Assembly (NCBI GenBank): GCA_000989185.1
Contig: LBNX01000003.1
Coordinates: forward strand, 1 to 33,703
Length of the DNA: 33,703 nucleotides
Direction: 5' to 3'
Source: a candidate division TM6 bacterium GW2011_GWF2_28_16
GTDB taxonomy: Bacteria > Babelota > Babeliae > Babelales > UASB340
Shown here piece after piece: positions 23,260 through 33,177 of the stretch (within the stretch, counting starts at the first letter, position 1; the number at the start of each line of letters is the position of its first letter). Made by a program: the position numbers and the translations under genes. The notes under the pieces were generated by a model. It ran no database searches, had not been told where the DNA came from, and was given only the letters and a program-made list of their open reading frames with translations.

Positions 23260-23442
23260 TTAGGAGTTATGCTTTTTTAACTTTTGTTTTTGGTAAAAGA
23301 TACTAAAAACATCGTCTTTTATAGTATTTTCTTTTTTTTCTATAACCTTACCACAATTTAAACATTTCCAACCTTCAAAATTTATAAAGTGGTCAAAGAA
23401 AGATTGCATGACCATCAATCCATCACACTTTGGACACTTCAT
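23260..23442 (-). CDS. Small zinc-ribbon protein
   Basis: A 60-residue protein starting at ATG 23442, chosen because GGAGGG lies 6-7 bases upstream; the TTG-initiated longer frame would include that site. Two CxxC pairs (MKCPKCDGLM and WKCLNCGKVI) about 25 residues apart form a rubredoxin-like zinc knuckle, followed by a lysine-rich tail. Such small ribbons bind nucleic acid or protein; no specific role is visible. It is upstream of tsaB on the same strand. Confidence 0.75.
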   Translation of the reverse strand: MKCPKCDGLMVMQSFFDHFINFEGWKCLNCGKVIEKKENTIKDDVFSIFYQKQKLKKHNS

Positions 23443-23579
23443 AAACTTACCCTCCGGCAAAGTAACAAAAAAATCAGAAATTTTTGTCTCTTTTACAACA
23501 TATCTTAATCCTAATTTTTATAATATAAACATTTTTTTTATAAATTGTAAAAGATTAGATAATTTAATTTAATTTTCGC

Positions 23580-24008
23580 CTAAAATCTGTCAAAAGATAA
23601 TTTGTCTAAGTAGGTTTGTAATATAAATGCTGCGGCTATAGAATGACTTTTAATTTTATCTTCTTTTGTCTTTATTTTGCCTATGCTTAAATTTTCGGCG
23701 CGTTTACTACTTAAGCGTTCGTCCCATAAAATAAATTTTATAGCGTTATTAAATTTATTATTTATTTTAATCTCAAGCTCTTTGGCACTATTAATTATTT
23801 TTTTTGTTTGATCACTTTCTGTGCCTGTAAATGTAGTTGGTTTTCCAATTAATACAGTTTCTATATCATACTCTTTGATTGTATCTACTAAAAATTTTTC
23901 CAGATTTTCTGGTTCCACTGTTTTGTAAGGCTTGCATGAGATGCCAAGAGCATCAGAAATTGCAGAGCCAACCCACTTGTCACCAAGGTCTAAAGCTAGT
24001 ATTTTCAT
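23580..24008 (-). CDS. ruvX: Putative pre-16S rRNA nuclease / Holliday junction resolvase YqgF
   Basis: RNase H-fold protein of the YqgF/RuvX family, linked to 16S 5'-end processing and recombination. Seen: LALDLGDKWVGSAISD (first catalytic Asp), TVLIGKPTTFTGTESDQTK, FILWDERLSSKRAE (Glu) and the final KSHSIAAAFILQTYLD (the family normally has D.. S.A..iLq.yL; the Asp of D-x-x-A is here His-Ser, so one metal ligand may be shifted). Length 142 is normal. It diverges from polA; 24009-24125 between them is nearly pure A/T and must hold both promoters. Confidence 0.88.
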   Translation of the reverse strand: MKILALDLGDKWVGSAISDALGISCKPYKTVEPENLEKFLVDTIKEYDIETVLIGKPTTFTGTESDQTKKIINSAKELEIKINNKFNNAIKFILWDERLSSKRAENLSIGKIKTKEDKIKSHSIAAAFILQTYLDKLSFDRF

Positions 24009-24125
24009 AATATTCCTATATTTAATTAAAATAGTTTATAAAAAAATATTAAGTTTTATTATTTTATTAGTAAATATTTTAATTAAATATTTTTAATTAA
24101 GTTTAAATTATAGAAAGGGCTTAAT

Positions 24126-26930
24126 GTGCATAGATTAAAAAAAGACGCCCTATTTTTAATCGACGGTTCTTATATTTTGTATAGATCTTACTATGGTCTG
24201 CGTCCATTGCGAACTTCTTCAGGTATAGGAGTTCAGGCTGTGTATGGATTTTGTCGAACGATAAAAAATTTGATAGAACGTTTTGACCCACAAAATTTTG
24301 CAGTAGTTTGGGACAGTAAAGGCAAAACATTTAGATCCGAAATTTATGAACAATACAAAGCTACGCGCCAAGCTCCGCCATCAGATTTGTTTATTCAAAA
24401 AGAGTATATTACAAAATTTTTAGATTCTATAAATTTAAAGCAAATAGCAAAAACAGGTTACGAAGCAGATGATTTAATTGGTGCTATAGCTAAAGATTAT
24501 ACTGGTGAACAGCTTGTAATTGTTGGACCCGATAAAGATTTATATCAATTATTATCAGAAAAAGTAATTATATACGACCCATTTCAGGAAAAAATAATAG
24601 ACCAAGAAAGTTTTGAACAAGAAAAAGGTTTAGCTCCTGTTAAAGTGCCTTTTTATTATGCATTATTAGGTGATACTTCTGATAATATTCCAGGCGTTTT
24701 TGGTATTGGTAAAAAAACAGCATTAGATTTAGTAAATCAATTTAATTCACTAGAAGATCTATATAATAATTTAGATCAAGTAAAAAAAGAAAGAACACGA
24801 GAATTATTAACTCAAAATAAAGATAATGCATTTTTAAGTTTAAAATTATTTTTACTAGAATATTATGATTTAAATTTACATAAAAAAGATTTTGAATTTA
24901 ATAAAAATAATTATATAGAAGCAGCAAAGATATTCGAAGAGTTAGAGTTTAAATCTTTATTAAATGATCTTAAAAAAACGTTTGGCGAAAAAGAAACTTT
25001 AAAAAGAATTTCTGGAGAACATAAAGTTAGTCAAACAAGAAAATCAGGCGAAGTTCAAATGTCGCTTTTTGGTCCCCAAAAAATTAATACAGAAGAAAAA
25101 CAAGAAAAAAACTGGGTGTGTCATACTGTTTTAACTAAAGAAGAATTAAATAACTTAATAAAAAATTTAAAAAATGCTCATGAGATAGCTATAGATACAG
25201 AAACTACAGGCATTAGGCCATTAAAAGATGAACTTGTAGGTATTTCGTTTGCATATAATACAAAAGAAGCTTTTTATATACCTTTAACGCATCAAGATGA
25301 AACTGTTAAACAACTTGATTTAAAAGATACGTTAGAAAAATTAAAAGATATATTTTTAGATAATAAAATAAAAAAAATATTTCATAATGCAAAATTCGAT
25401 TTATTAGTTTTTAGACAATATAATATCGAAATAAAAAATGTTACTTTTGATACTATAATTGCTGCAAATTTGTTAAGACACGAAGATGATAAAATTAATC
25501 TAAAAGTTTTGTCGGCTAAATATTTGCAAGAACCAATGAATACGTTTAAACAAGTTTTAAATAAATATGAAACGTTTAGGCAAGTACCTGTAAATGCAGC
25601 AAGTGAGTATGGCGCATATGATGCACTTCAAACATTTAAATTAAAAATAGTGTTAGAACAAGAATTAAAAAAATATGAAAAGTTACAAAATATTTTTGAT
25701 AATCTTGAAATGCCATTATTGTTTGTTTTGCTAGATATGGAATATGAGGGCATAAAACTTGATCCAGAAAAATTAAAAGAAACTGGTCTTGAAATACAAA
25801 AAGATCTAAAAATAGTTAATGATAAAATTTTTGCATTTATAGAAAGTGAGTATGGGCAACAATATCGTGATATAAATTTAAATTCACCACAACAGGTTCA
25901 AGAACTTTTATTTGATGTATTAAAGTTACCTGTAGTAAAAAAAACACATACAGGGACTAGAGGGACAGATCAAGATGTTTTGCAAGAGTTAAGTGATATT
26001 CACCCTGTACCTGGTTTAATTTTAAAATATCGAGAACTTGCAAAATTACTAAGTACTTATGTTCAACCATTAATAGATGAAATAAATCCAAAAACAGAAA
26101 AAGTTCATACAAGTTATAGTCAGACAATGGTGGCCACCGGACGTTTATCCAGTTCTAATCCTAATTTACAAAATATCCCAGTTTCATCAAAACATGGTTT
26201 GCAAATTAGGGCCTCTTTTGTTGCTGATAGTGGATGTACTTTTTTGGCTGCAGACTATTCACAAATAGAATTGCGTGTGCTTGCACATATTACAAAAGAT
26301 AAAAATTTAATCGATGCATTTGAACATAATTTAGATATTCATGCTAAAACATCAAGCCAAATATTTAATGTAGATATCAAAGATGTTACTCATGAGCAAA
26401 GGCAAATAGGTAAACGAATAAATTTTAGTATTATGTATGGGCTTACACCGTATGGTTTGTCAAAAGATTTAGGCATTAAACCGGCTCAAGCAAAAGAATA
26501 TATAGATAAGTTTTTTGAAGTTTATAGTGGAGTGGCTACTTGGATAGAACAAACGCTTGAACAGGCAAAACGAGATGGTTATACACAAACATTAATGGGT
26601 AGACGTAGATATGTTTTAGGGTTACAGGAAAAAAATAAGAATTTATACCAGGCAGCAGCTAGAATAGCTATAAATAGCCCTGTGCAGGGCACATCTGCAG
26701 AACTTATTAAAATTGCCATGTTAAATATAGATAAAAAATTAAAAGATATGGGTAGCAAGTCTAAAATAATATTACAAATACACGATGAACTTGTGCTGCA
26801 GGTACCAAATAATGAAATAGAAAATATAGAAAAATTAGTTAAAAAAGAAATGGAAAATGCACAAAATTGGGATATATCACTCAAAATTTCTACAAAAACA
26901 GGTAAAAATTGGGAGGAAATTACTAAATAA
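24126..26930 (+). CDS. polA: DNA polymerase I
   Basis: A 934-residue polymerase used in repair and Okazaki-fragment maturation. The 5' nuclease domain (1-300) shows LFLIDGSYILYRSYYG, YEADDLIGAIA, GPDKDLYQLL and GDTSDNIPGVFGIGKKTA. The 3'-5' exonuclease domain appears intact: AIDTETTG (D357, E359), HNAKFDLLVF and YGAYDAL. The polymerase domain has ATGRLSSSNPNLQNIP, LAADYSQIELRVLAHI (motif A), RINFSIMYGLTPYGLS (motif B) and QIHDELVLQVP (motif C). The start is GTG 24126 after GAAAGGG; the ATG two bases earlier is out of frame. An active proofreading domain is notable since many small genomes lose it. Confidence 0.97.
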   Translation: MHRLKKDALFLIDGSYILYRSYYGLRPLRTSSGIGVQAVYGFCRTIKNLIERFDPQNFAVVWDSKGKTFRSEIYEQYKATRQAPPSDLFIQKEYITKFLDSINLKQIAKTGYEADDLIGAIAKDYTGEQLVIVGPDKDLYQLLSEKVIIYDPFQEKIIDQESFEQEKGLAPVKVPFYYALLGDTSDNIPGVFGIGKKTALDLVNQFNSLEDLYNNLDQVKKERTRELLTQNKDNAFLSLKLFLLEYYDLNLHKKDFEFNKNNYIEAAKIFEELEFKSLLNDLKKTFGEKETLKRISGEHKVSQTRKSGEVQMSLFGPQKINTEEKQEKNWVCHTVLTKEELNNLIKNLKNAHEIAIDTETTGIRPLKDELVGISFAYNTKEAFYIPLTHQDETVKQLDLKDTLEKLKDIFLDNKIKKIFHNAKFDLLVFRQYNIEIKNVTFDTIIAANLLRHEDDKINLKVLSAKYLQEPMNTFKQVLNKYETFRQVPVNAASEYGAYDALQTFKLKIVLEQELKKYEKLQNIFDNLEMPLLFVLLDMEYEGIKLDPEKLKETGLEIQKDLKIVNDKIFAFIESEYGQQYRDINLNSPQQVQELLFDVLKLPVVKKTHTGTRGTDQDVLQELSDIHPVPGLILKYRELAKLLSTYVQPLIDEINPKTEKVHTSYSQTMVATGRLSSSNPNLQNIPVSSKHGLQIRASFVADSGCTFLAADYSQIELRVLAHITKDKNLIDAFEHNLDIHAKTSSQIFNVDIKDVTHEQRQIGKRINFSIMYGLTPYGLSKDLGIKPAQAKEYIDKFFEVYSGVATWIEQTLEQAKRDGYTQTLMGRRRYVLGLQEKNKNLYQAAARIAINSPVQGTSAELIKIAMLNIDKKLKDMGSKSKIILQIHDELVLQVPNNEIENIEKLVKKEMENAQNWDISLKISTKTGKNWEEITK

Positions 26931-27033
26931 CCCTTTGACTTTTGTTAAAAAAAAAGGCAGAATATTTTTGTCTTTTTATATGAAAAATCAAGTTTAATTA
27001 TTAAAATTCTTATTAAAAATAAAGGATATTTCA

Positions 27034-27294
27034 ATGGCAACGAGTAAAACTGGTGGCTCGACTAGTAACGGCCGCGAAAGTCAAAGTAAGCGTTTAGGTT
27101 GCAAAAAATTTGCAGGTGAAGTTGTAATTCCAGGTAATATTCTTATACGTCAAAGAGGAACAAAGATTTATCCTGGTAATGGCGTAAAAATAGGTAAAGA
27201 TGATACACTTTTTGCTGTAAAATCTGGCTTTGTAAAATTTTATAAAGGATTTAAAGGTAGACAATTTATTTCTGTTATAGATCAAAGAGCTTAA
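27034..27294 (+). CDS. rpmA: 50S ribosomal protein L27
   Basis: An 86-residue bL27. Seen: [21 protein letters not shown] at the N-terminus (family KKG.GSt.NGRDS..krLG), [37 protein letters not shown]. The N-terminal tail reaches the peptidyl transferase centre. ATG 27034 follows AAAGGA. No rplU (L21), its usual partner, is next to it; polA is upstream and secF follows 23 bases later. Confidence 0.97.
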   Translation: MATSKTGGSTSNGRESQSKRLGCKKFAGEVVIPGNILIRQRGTKIYPGNGVKIGKDDTLFAVKSGFVKFYKGFKGRQFISVIDQRA

Positions 27295-27317
27295 TTTATT
27301 AAGGAAGAGTAGAGACC

Positions 27318-28196
27318 ATGATTGATTTTTTAAAGTATAAAACAGCTGGTATTATATTTTCTGTAAGCTTAATTTTATATGGAGTTTTTGCATATTTTAA
27401 TCAGGGTGGTTTAAAATATGGCATAGATTTTATAGGTGGCGCACAAATTACAGTTTCTTTTGAAAAAGAAATAGATATTGCGATACTCAGAAAAGCTATT
27501 TCTGAACAAGGTTGGCAAGATGCCGTTATCCAGAGTATTGGTAAAACTAATAAAGAATTTATTGTAAAGCTTGGTGGAGCTACAGTAGAAGGGCTTGAAG
27601 ATAAATTTAGAGATTCTGTAGATAAGGCTACTCCTGGTAATACAATGGTTATCAAAAATATTGACTGGGTCGGAGCAGAAGTTGGTAAAGATATGCAGCA
27701 AAATGCTATTATGGCTGTATTATTGTCTTTATTAGCTATTCTTTTATATTTAGCTGTTAGATCTAAGTTTGCTTATGCTGCAGGTGCAGTTGTAGCGCTT
27801 GCACACGATGTGCTTGTTGTTCTTGTAGCATTATTATTAACTGGTGAGCCTATGACATTACCAGTGTTAGGATCTCTTTTAGCTATGTTGGGTTATTCTG
27901 TAAATGATACAATTGTTATATTTGGCAGAATAAAAGACAATGTTGGCAAAATGAAAGATCGCAGTTTGCTTGATATAGTAAATACAAGTATAAACCAAAC
28001 TTTAAGAAGAACTTTGTTAACAAGTTTTGCGACACTTCTTTCTGTTATTACTTTTTATATCTTGGGTGGAGAATCTTTGAAGGGTTTTTCTTTTGTAATG
28101 ATAGTTGGAATAATATTTGGAACATATTCTTCCATTTATATAGCAAGTCCTGTTATGATGTTTTTTAGTAAGAGAGCAGGTGCTAAAAGCGCATAA
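27318..28196 (+). CDS. secF: Protein-export membrane protein SecF
   Basis: RND-type auxiliary of the Sec translocon using the proton gradient to help late translocation. Six TM segments expected; seen: KYKTAGIIFSVSLILYGVFAYF near the N-terminus, YGIDFIGGAQITVSFEK (family GIDF.GG), then a periplasmic domain, VGKDMQQNAIMAVLLSLLAILLYL, LAHDVLVVLVALLL, MLGYSVNDTIVIFGRIKDN (conserved) and LRRTLLTSFATLLSV. Length 292. secD is not adjacent, an unusual separation. With a large exported repertoire in this window, an intact Sec system is expected. Confidence 0.96.
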   Translation: MIDFLKYKTAGIIFSVSLILYGVFAYFNQGGLKYGIDFIGGAQITVSFEKEIDIAILRKAISEQGWQDAVIQSIGKTNKEFIVKLGGATVEGLEDKFRDSVDKATPGNTMVIKNIDWVGAEVGKDMQQNAIMAVLLSLLAILLYLAVRSKFAYAAGAVVALAHDVLVVLVALLLTGEPMTLPVLGSLLAMLGYSVNDTIVIFGRIKDNVGKMKDRSLLDIVNTSINQTLRRTLLTSFATLLSVITFYILGGESLKGFSFVMIVGIIFGTYSSIYIASPVMMFFSKRAGAKSA

Positions 28197-28248
28197 AATT
28201 TTATAAATTAAAATGGGGGTTAAAAAAAATAATGGAGGTTAATTCTAA

Positions 28249-29820
28249 ATGAAAAAATCAAATAAATATCAAAATGATCAAAGAGGTAATTTTATAATGA
28301 AAAATGGTTCATCAAAAAAAACGAATAAAGATTTAAAAAAAGATTTGAATATAGAGAATGAGGGAGTTGATAGCTTAACTTCGCACAATTTAGAATCACA
28401 AGCTGATAATGATATTAATAATTTAGATAGTGAACCTGTAGTCGAAAATTTACCTATTACAGATTATGTTGATGAGCAAGTTTTGGATGTTTCACAAGAT
28501 AAAAATAAAAAATTCAAAAAAGAAAAAGAAGAACAAGATAGAGACAATGGACCAAAAAAGGCTATTAATGTTCAAGAATTAAAAGATATGCCAATAACTG
28601 AGCTTATAAAATATGCTCAAAGTTTAGGTATACCAGAAGTAGTTTCTTTAAAAAAACAGACAATTATTTTTAAAATTTTAGAATCTCAATCTGATAAAAA
28701 AATAGAAATTTTTGGTGATGGAATTTTAGAAAGACTTCCAGATGGATTTGGTTTTTTAAGATCTCCTAAATTTAATTATGTACCAGGACCAGACGATATT
28801 TACGTTTCTCCAATGCATATTAAACGTTTTGGTTTAAGAACTGGTGATGTTGTAAAAGGAACTTTACGTAGACCAAAAGAAGGCGAAAAATATTTTGCAT
28901 TACAAAGAATAGATAGTGTAAATTTTCAATCGCCAGCTTCTGGATATCATAAAACAGTTTTTGAAAACTTAACTCCAATATTTCCTAATGTAAAATTTAA
29001 TTTAGAGGGTAATCCTGCTATAATTTCTACAAGATTAATGGATATATTTACACCAATTGGTATGGGACAACGTGGTATGATTGTTGCTCCTCCAAAAACT
29101 GGTAAAACTCAATTATTAAAAGAAATAGCAAATACAATTATTGCTAACCATCCTGATGTTATAGTTTTAATGCTTTTAATAGATGAACGTCCAGAAGAAG
29201 TAACAGATATGCAACGTTCTGTTAAGGCAGAAGTTGTAAGTTCTACTTTTGATGAATCTGCAATACGACATGTTCAAGTTGCTGAAATTGTTCTTGAAAA
29301 AGCAAAAAGATTAGTTGAATGTGGTCGTGATGTTGTAATTTTGCTTGACTCTTTAACTCGTCTTGCAAGAGCTTACAATACTTTAGCACCTGCATCAGGT
29401 AGAGTTCTTACCGGTGGTATAGATGCTAATGCATTACAAAGACCAAAAAGATTTTTTGGTGCTGCACGAAATGTAGAAGAGGGTGGATCGTTGACAATTA
29501 TGGCTACAGCACTTGTAGAAACTGGTTCAAAAATGGACGAAGTTATTTTTGAAGAGTTTAAAGGTACTGGTAATATGGAAATTCATTTAACCAGAAAACT
29601 TTCTAACAGAAGAGTATATCCAGCATTTGATTTAATATCTTCTGGTACTCGTCGTGAAGAATTATTGCTTTCTGATGAAAACAGATCAAAGATGTGGATT
29701 TTACAAAAATTACTTGGCACCATGAACACAGTTGAAGGCATGGAATTCTTAATAGATAAAATGCGTGAAGCAAAAACTAACGAAGAATTCTGGGATTTGA
29801 TGAACAGAAAGAAACAGTAA
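28249..29820 (+). CDS. rho: Transcription termination factor Rho
   Basis: Hexameric RNA helicase for factor-dependent termination. Residues ~1-105 are a charged, Asn/Asp/Lys-rich low-complexity extension. Then the Rho N-domain ([18 protein letters not shown]), RNA-binding domain ([33 protein letters not shown]) and the ATPase core: [18 protein letters not shown] (Walker A), [31 protein letters not shown] (Walker B), [21 protein letters not shown] (Q loop) and [37 protein letters not shown] lies 10 bases before ATG 28249; an in-frame ATG at 28297, also preceded by an AGAGGT, is a less likely alternative. tsaD starts 3 bases after its stop. Confidence 0.97.
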   Translation: MKKSNKYQNDQRGNFIMKNGSSKKTNKDLKKDLNIENEGVDSLTSHNLESQADNDINNLDSEPVVENLPITDYVDEQVLDVSQDKNKKFKKEKEEQDRDNGPKKAINVQELKDMPITELIKYAQSLGIPEVVSLKKQTIIFKILESQSDKKIEIFGDGILERLPDGFGFLRSPKFNYVPGPDDIYVSPMHIKRFGLRTGDVVKGTLRRPKEGEKYFALQRIDSVNFQSPASGYHKTVFENLTPIFPNVKFNLEGNPAIISTRLMDIFTPIGMGQRGMIVAPPKTGKTQLLKEIANTIIANHPDVIVLMLLIDERPEEVTDMQRSVKAEVVSSTFDESAIRHVQVAEIVLEKAKRLVECGRDVVILLDSLTRLARAYNTLAPASGRVLTGGIDANALQRPKRFFGAARNVEEGGSLTIMATALVETGSKMDEVIFEEFKGTGNMEIHLTRKLSNRRVYPAFDLISSGTRREELLLSDENRSKMWILQKLLGTMNTVEGMEFLIDKMREAKTNEEFWDLMNRKKQ

Positions 29821-29822
29821 AC

Positions 29823-30878
29823 ATGTCTATAATTTTGGGCATAGAAACTTCGTGTGATGAAACAGCAGTAGCAGTTTACGATTCAGGTCGTAAGCTGCTG
29901 CTTTCTAGCGTTATATTTTCTCAAGTAAAATTACACGAAATTTATGGTGGAGTTGTTCCTGAAATTGCATCAAGATCGCATCTAGAAAAAATAGATATTA
30001 TTATTCAAGCTGCGCTTGATCAGGCAAATATTAATTTAAATAATATAGATTATATTGCTGTAACAAATAAACCAGGTCTTGTTGGATCTTTACTAGTTGG
30101 CATGTGTTTTGCTAAATCTATTGCTTTTGCAAAAAATAAAAAATTAATAGCCATAGATCATTTGCAGGCTCATATATTTTCTTCTTTTTTAAAAAAAGAT
30201 AACAGTAATAATAATTCTATCGAAGATGTCCCGTTTCCACATATTTGTTTATCAGCATCCGGAGGCAGCACTGTAATTTATTACGTAAAAGATTTTAATA
30301 ATTACGAAGTTATTGGCCAAACTATAGATGATGCTGCGGGCGAAGCCTTTGATAAAGTAGCTAAAATTATTGGCTTTGGTTATCCAGGTGGGGCTAAAAT
30401 AGAACAAGCTGCAAAGCTTGTAGATTTTCAAGATTTTTATAATTATACAAGAACAAAAAATTATACAAAAAGTTTAGACTTTACTTTTTCTGGTCTTAAA
30501 ACTGCAGTTATGTACGATCTTGTAAAAAAAGATGCTTATAATTTACAGTCTGGGCCTGTCTGGGAAAAAATAACTCCAGAATTACAAAATAAAGTCTCTA
30601 GTTCTCTTTTAGTTTGTATTGCTGATATTTTTCAGGCAAAAATCGAACTCGCATTAAAATTATATCCAGAAGCTCAAGCTGTTACATTTGTTGGCGGCGT
30701 TGCTTGTAATAATTATATTTGCGATCGATTAAATTCTGTTACAAATAATTTAGGCAAAAAATTTATTAGCCCTGTTTGCAAATTCTGTGCAGATAACGCT
30801 GCTATGGTTGCCTTTTTGGGGGCACAAAAGGCTGATCAAAATAAATTTAGTGATTATTATCTTGATGTTTTAAATTAA
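29823..30878 (+). CDS. tsaD: tRNA threonylcarbamoyltransferase TsaD
   Basis: Catalytic subunit that transfers threonylcarbamoyl to A37 of tRNA. Seen: ILGIETSCDETAVAVY, GGVVPEIASRSHLEKI (iron-binding His is in this and the next motif), AIDHLQAHIFS, LSASGGSTVIYYV, IGQTIDDAAGEAFDKVAKIIG and YPGGAKIEQ, FTFSGLKTAV, and VTFVGGVACNNYICDRL then FCADNAAMVAFLGA. Length 351 is normal. Translationally close to rho (2-base gap). Its stop overlaps by four bases the stop of the convergent flavodoxin-fold gene. Confidence 0.96.
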   Translation: MSIILGIETSCDETAVAVYDSGRKLLLSSVIFSQVKLHEIYGGVVPEIASRSHLEKIDIIIQAALDQANINLNNIDYIAVTNKPGLVGSLLVGMCFAKSIAFAKNKKLIAIDHLQAHIFSSFLKKDNSNNNSIEDVPFPHICLSASGGSTVIYYVKDFNNYEVIGQTIDDAAGEAFDKVAKIIGFGYPGGAKIEQAAKLVDFQDFYNYTRTKNYTKSLDFTFSGLKTAVMYDLVKKDAYNLQSGPVWEKITPELQNKVSSSLLVCIADIFQAKIELALKLYPEAQAVTFVGGVACNNYICDRLNSVTNNLGKKFISPVCKFCADNAAMVAFLGAQKADQNKFSDYYLDVLN

Positions 30879-31456
30879 ATTATTTTATTAATTTTTTCTA
30901 AAATATTTTTAATATGTGCATTTACTTTATCTTGGTTTAATTTATAAACGCTACCTATTTCATAAAAATTGATATCTTTTATATCTATAAATTTAAAAGT
31001 ATAAAGTAATTGTTTTTTAGCCGGATTACAGGTTAAATATTTTCTGTAAAATAATGGAGCCATTGATGTGTTAACAACAAATACTTTTTGTATTTTATGT
31101 AAAGCTCTAGCGTTGGTACCAGATTCATATTTATATGCATAGTTTGTTATTAAATCGATCCAGGCTTTAAGGATTGCTGGAAGCGCATACCAATAAATTG
31201 GGTGCACGATTATAAGCCTGTCGGCTTTTAAAATTAAATCTTTATTTTTTTGAAAAAAAGCATTGCTTTCTAGCATCTCTTTATTATGAAAATAAAATGG
31301 TATTTGATCTGCGTAATCATAAAGATTAAGTGTTTCGATTTCAATATTATTACTTGTTTCTGTATTTTTATTTTTTAAATAGTTAGTAATATTATTAAAA
31401 ATAAAATTATTTAACGATTCTTTTTTATCATGAGCTAAAATAGCTAAAATTTTCAT
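30875..31456 (-). CDS. NAD(P)H quinone oxidoreductase-like flavoprotein
   Basis: A 193-residue flavodoxin-fold protein of the NQO1/KefF/MdaB group. Seen: KILAILAHDKKESLNNFIFNN (FMN/FAD phosphate loop), ETLNLYDYADQIPF, a central LILKADRLIIVHPIYWYALPAILKAWIDL (signature PxxWxxxPAxlKxWiD), and TNYAYKYESGTNARALHK. These enzymes reduce quinones by two electrons and protect against redox stress. It is downstream of the exported protein gene at 31471 on the same strand, 14 bases apart. Substrate cannot be told. Confidence 0.88.
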   Translation of the reverse strand: MKILAILAHDKKESLNNFIFNNITNYLKNKNTETSNNIEIETLNLYDYADQIPFYFHNKEMLESNAFFQKNKDLILKADRLIIVHPIYWYALPAILKAWIDLITNYAYKYESGTNARALHKIQKVFVVNTSMAPLFYRKYLTCNPAKKQLLYTFKFIDIKDINFYEIGSVYKLNQDKVNAHIKNILEKINKII

Positions 31457-31470
31457 AATATTCTCTTTTT

Positions 31471-32142
31471 TTATTTATTAATTACTAATTTAACTTTTGG
31501 ATTTACAATTTTTTCTTCTATAGTAACTTCTTCGTGAAATGGTTTACAATCAAGAGATTTAGCTAGCGATTTATCTGATTGGCGATATATCTTTTGTGAA
31601 GTTCTATTTGATACTAATTTAATCTTTGGTAATGCTATAAAATTATTATTTAAATTTATATTCCAGGTTTCGATTTTTTCTATAAAATTTGGATTTATAA
31701 GAGTGATAATGCAATTGTTTGGAATAATTTTGTCTTTGTGTATTAATTTTTCTTCTGTAAGTTCAAATTTTCCGGTTACGTTGTTTTTTAAGCATGAATA
31801 TAATTTATAATTAAAATTATTTGGGATACTTAAATATTTTATTGTATTTTTTTTATCAACATTTTGTTTTATTTCTTTGCAAGCTAGAAAGTAATATTTA
31901 TTAAAATTATTATTAAAGCTATGATCTAGTGGAATTGAATAAAAACCATTTTCATCGCTTGTAACTTCTTTACCATTAAATAAAACTTTAATTTGTGGTG
32001 TTGATTTTAAATCTTGTTCTGTTTGAATATAACCCTTTAAATATTGCATAGAATATAAACTATTTAGATTTAAATAATTTATAAAAAATATAATTAAATA
32101 TTTAAAAATTTTATTATTTATTATTTTATTATAATTTTGCAT
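31471..32142 (-). CDS. Exported protein with a carboxypeptidase-regulatory-like domain
   Basis: A 223-residue protein starting at ATG 32142 behind AAGGGAGA. N-terminal signal sequence about residues 12-30 (IFKYLIIFFINYLNLNSLYS). The segment LKGYIQTEQDLKSTPQIKVLFNGKEVTSDENGFYSIPLD follows the pattern of the CarboxypepD_reg beta-sandwich (G.I......p...V......t.t...G.y.l). The remaining ~120 residues contain VTGKFELTEEKLI and a second beta-rich part. Probably periplasmic or surface-exposed. The function is not known. Region 32143-32279 between it and the divergent DUF2062 gene is almost pure A/T, with nothing else recognised. Confidence 0.65.
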   Translation of the reverse strand: MQNYNKIINNKIFKYLIIFFINYLNLNSLYSMQYLKGYIQTEQDLKSTPQIKVLFNGKEVTSDENGFYSIPLDHSFNNNFNKYYFLACKEIKQNVDKKNTIKYLSIPNNFNYKLYSCLKNNVTGKFELTEEKLIHKDKIIPNNCIITLINPNFIEKIETWNINLNNNFIALPKIKLVSNRTSQKIYRQSDKSLAKSLDCKPFHEEVTIEEKIVNPKVKLVINK

Positions 32143-32279
32143 TTTTATTCTCCCTTATATTTTATAATTTAATATTATTATTTAATAATATAGTTATTTT
32201 ATGTTATATAAAAAATAAATATAATTAAATTAAATATAATTTTTATATAAAATAAAATTTAATAATTGAAAAGAGGGTA

Positions 32280-32744
32280 ATGCAAGTTTTTGAAAAAATA
32301 AAAAGTATAATTAAAAATGCGTTTACTCAAGGTTGGACGGCAAAAAAATTGGCGTTATCTTTTAGTATGGGTATTTATACTGCATTTTCGCCATTACCCG
32401 GTGTTCATACAGCCATGATGTTTTTGTTTAAATGGCTATTTAAGCTAAATTTCCCAATATTATTTATTGCTACTTCATTTAATAATCCATGGACCATGGT
32501 TCCATTTTATACTCTTGATTATGTTTTTGGGTATTGGTTTTTGCACGTTTTTTTAAAAATAAACCCATCTTGGACCATCTCTTTGGCAAAGATCTTTGGA
32601 TCTGGTAAGATTTGTGTATGGTCATTTTTAGTTGGGGGTAATATTTTAGGTTTGTTTTTTGGGTTACTTACGTATCCTGTTATATATTTTTTATTTAAAA
32701 ATTTACTAAAAAAATTTAAAAAAGATTATGAAAATAATAAGTAA
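32280..32744 (+). CDS. DUF2062 membrane protein
   Basis: A 154-residue protein with the DUF2062 pattern: AKKLALSFSMGIYTAFSPLPGVHT, then FKLNFPILFIATSFNNPWTMVPFYTLDYVFGYWF (the conserved NPxT segment in the form NPWTM), and a last TM segment (SFLVGGNILGLFFGLLTYPVIYFLF). Three to four TM helices. The family's role is unclear. AGAGGG lies just before ATG 32280. Its 3' end overlaps smpB by 17 bases. Confidence 0.85.
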   Translation: MQVFEKIKSIIKNAFTQGWTAKKLALSFSMGIYTAFSPLPGVHTAMMFLFKWLFKLNFPILFIATSFNNPWTMVPFYTLDYVFGYWFLHVFLKINPSWTISLAKIFGSGKICVWSFLVGGNILGLFFGLLTYPVIYFLFKNLLKKFKKDYENNK

Positions 32745-33177
32745 AAATAAAAGAGCATTTCACGATTATGAAATTAAAGATAAAATAGAAGCTGGTGTTG
32801 TTTTAACTGGGGATGAAGTAAAATCTATACGTCAAAACAATGTCTCGCTTGCCGATTCGTATGCTACATTTCATAATGGTGAAATTAATTTATTAAATTG
32901 TCATATTGCACCATATTCACATGCTTTTACAAAAGAAGACAAATCTAGAAGAACAAGAAAATTATTATTACATAAAAAAGAGATAAATAAATTAATTGGT
33001 GAAATTTCTAAAAAGGGTATGACTTTAATACCATTAATGATTTATTTTGGAGATAAAGGGTTAATTAAAATAGAAATTGGTGTTGGAAAGCATAAAAAAG
33101 CTGCCAGTCAAAAAAAAGAGCTTAAAGAACGAGATATTATGCGCTCGGCAAGACGTGAGACTAAGTATAAAATATGA
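32728..33177 (+). CDS. smpB: SsrA-binding protein SmpB
   Basis: Trans-translation partner of tmRNA; delivers it to stalled ribosomes. Seen: NKRAFHDYEIKDKIEAGVVLTGDEVKSIR, the family N-terminus, then NVSLADSYATFHNGEINLLN, CHIAPYSHAF and RRTRKLLLHKKEI, and YFGDKGLIKIEIGVGKHKKAASQKK with the basic C-terminal tail ending RSARRETKYKI. Length 149 is normal. It starts inside the DUF2062 gene (17-base overlap) and its stop overlaps the birA start (ATGA at 33174-33177). tmRNA itself is not in the window. Confidence 0.97.
   Translation: MKIISKNKRAFHDYEIKDKIEAGVVLTGDEVKSIRQNNVSLADSYATFHNGEINLLNCHIAPYSHAFTKEDKSRRTRKLLLHKKEINKLIGEISKKGMTLIPLMIYFGDKGLIKIEIGVGKHKKAASQKKELKERDIMRSARRETKYKI

Noticed and set aside
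26931-27033. Terminator between polA and rpmA
   Set aside because: AAAAGGCAG and TGTCTTTT can pair only with several mismatches, so I do not call it.
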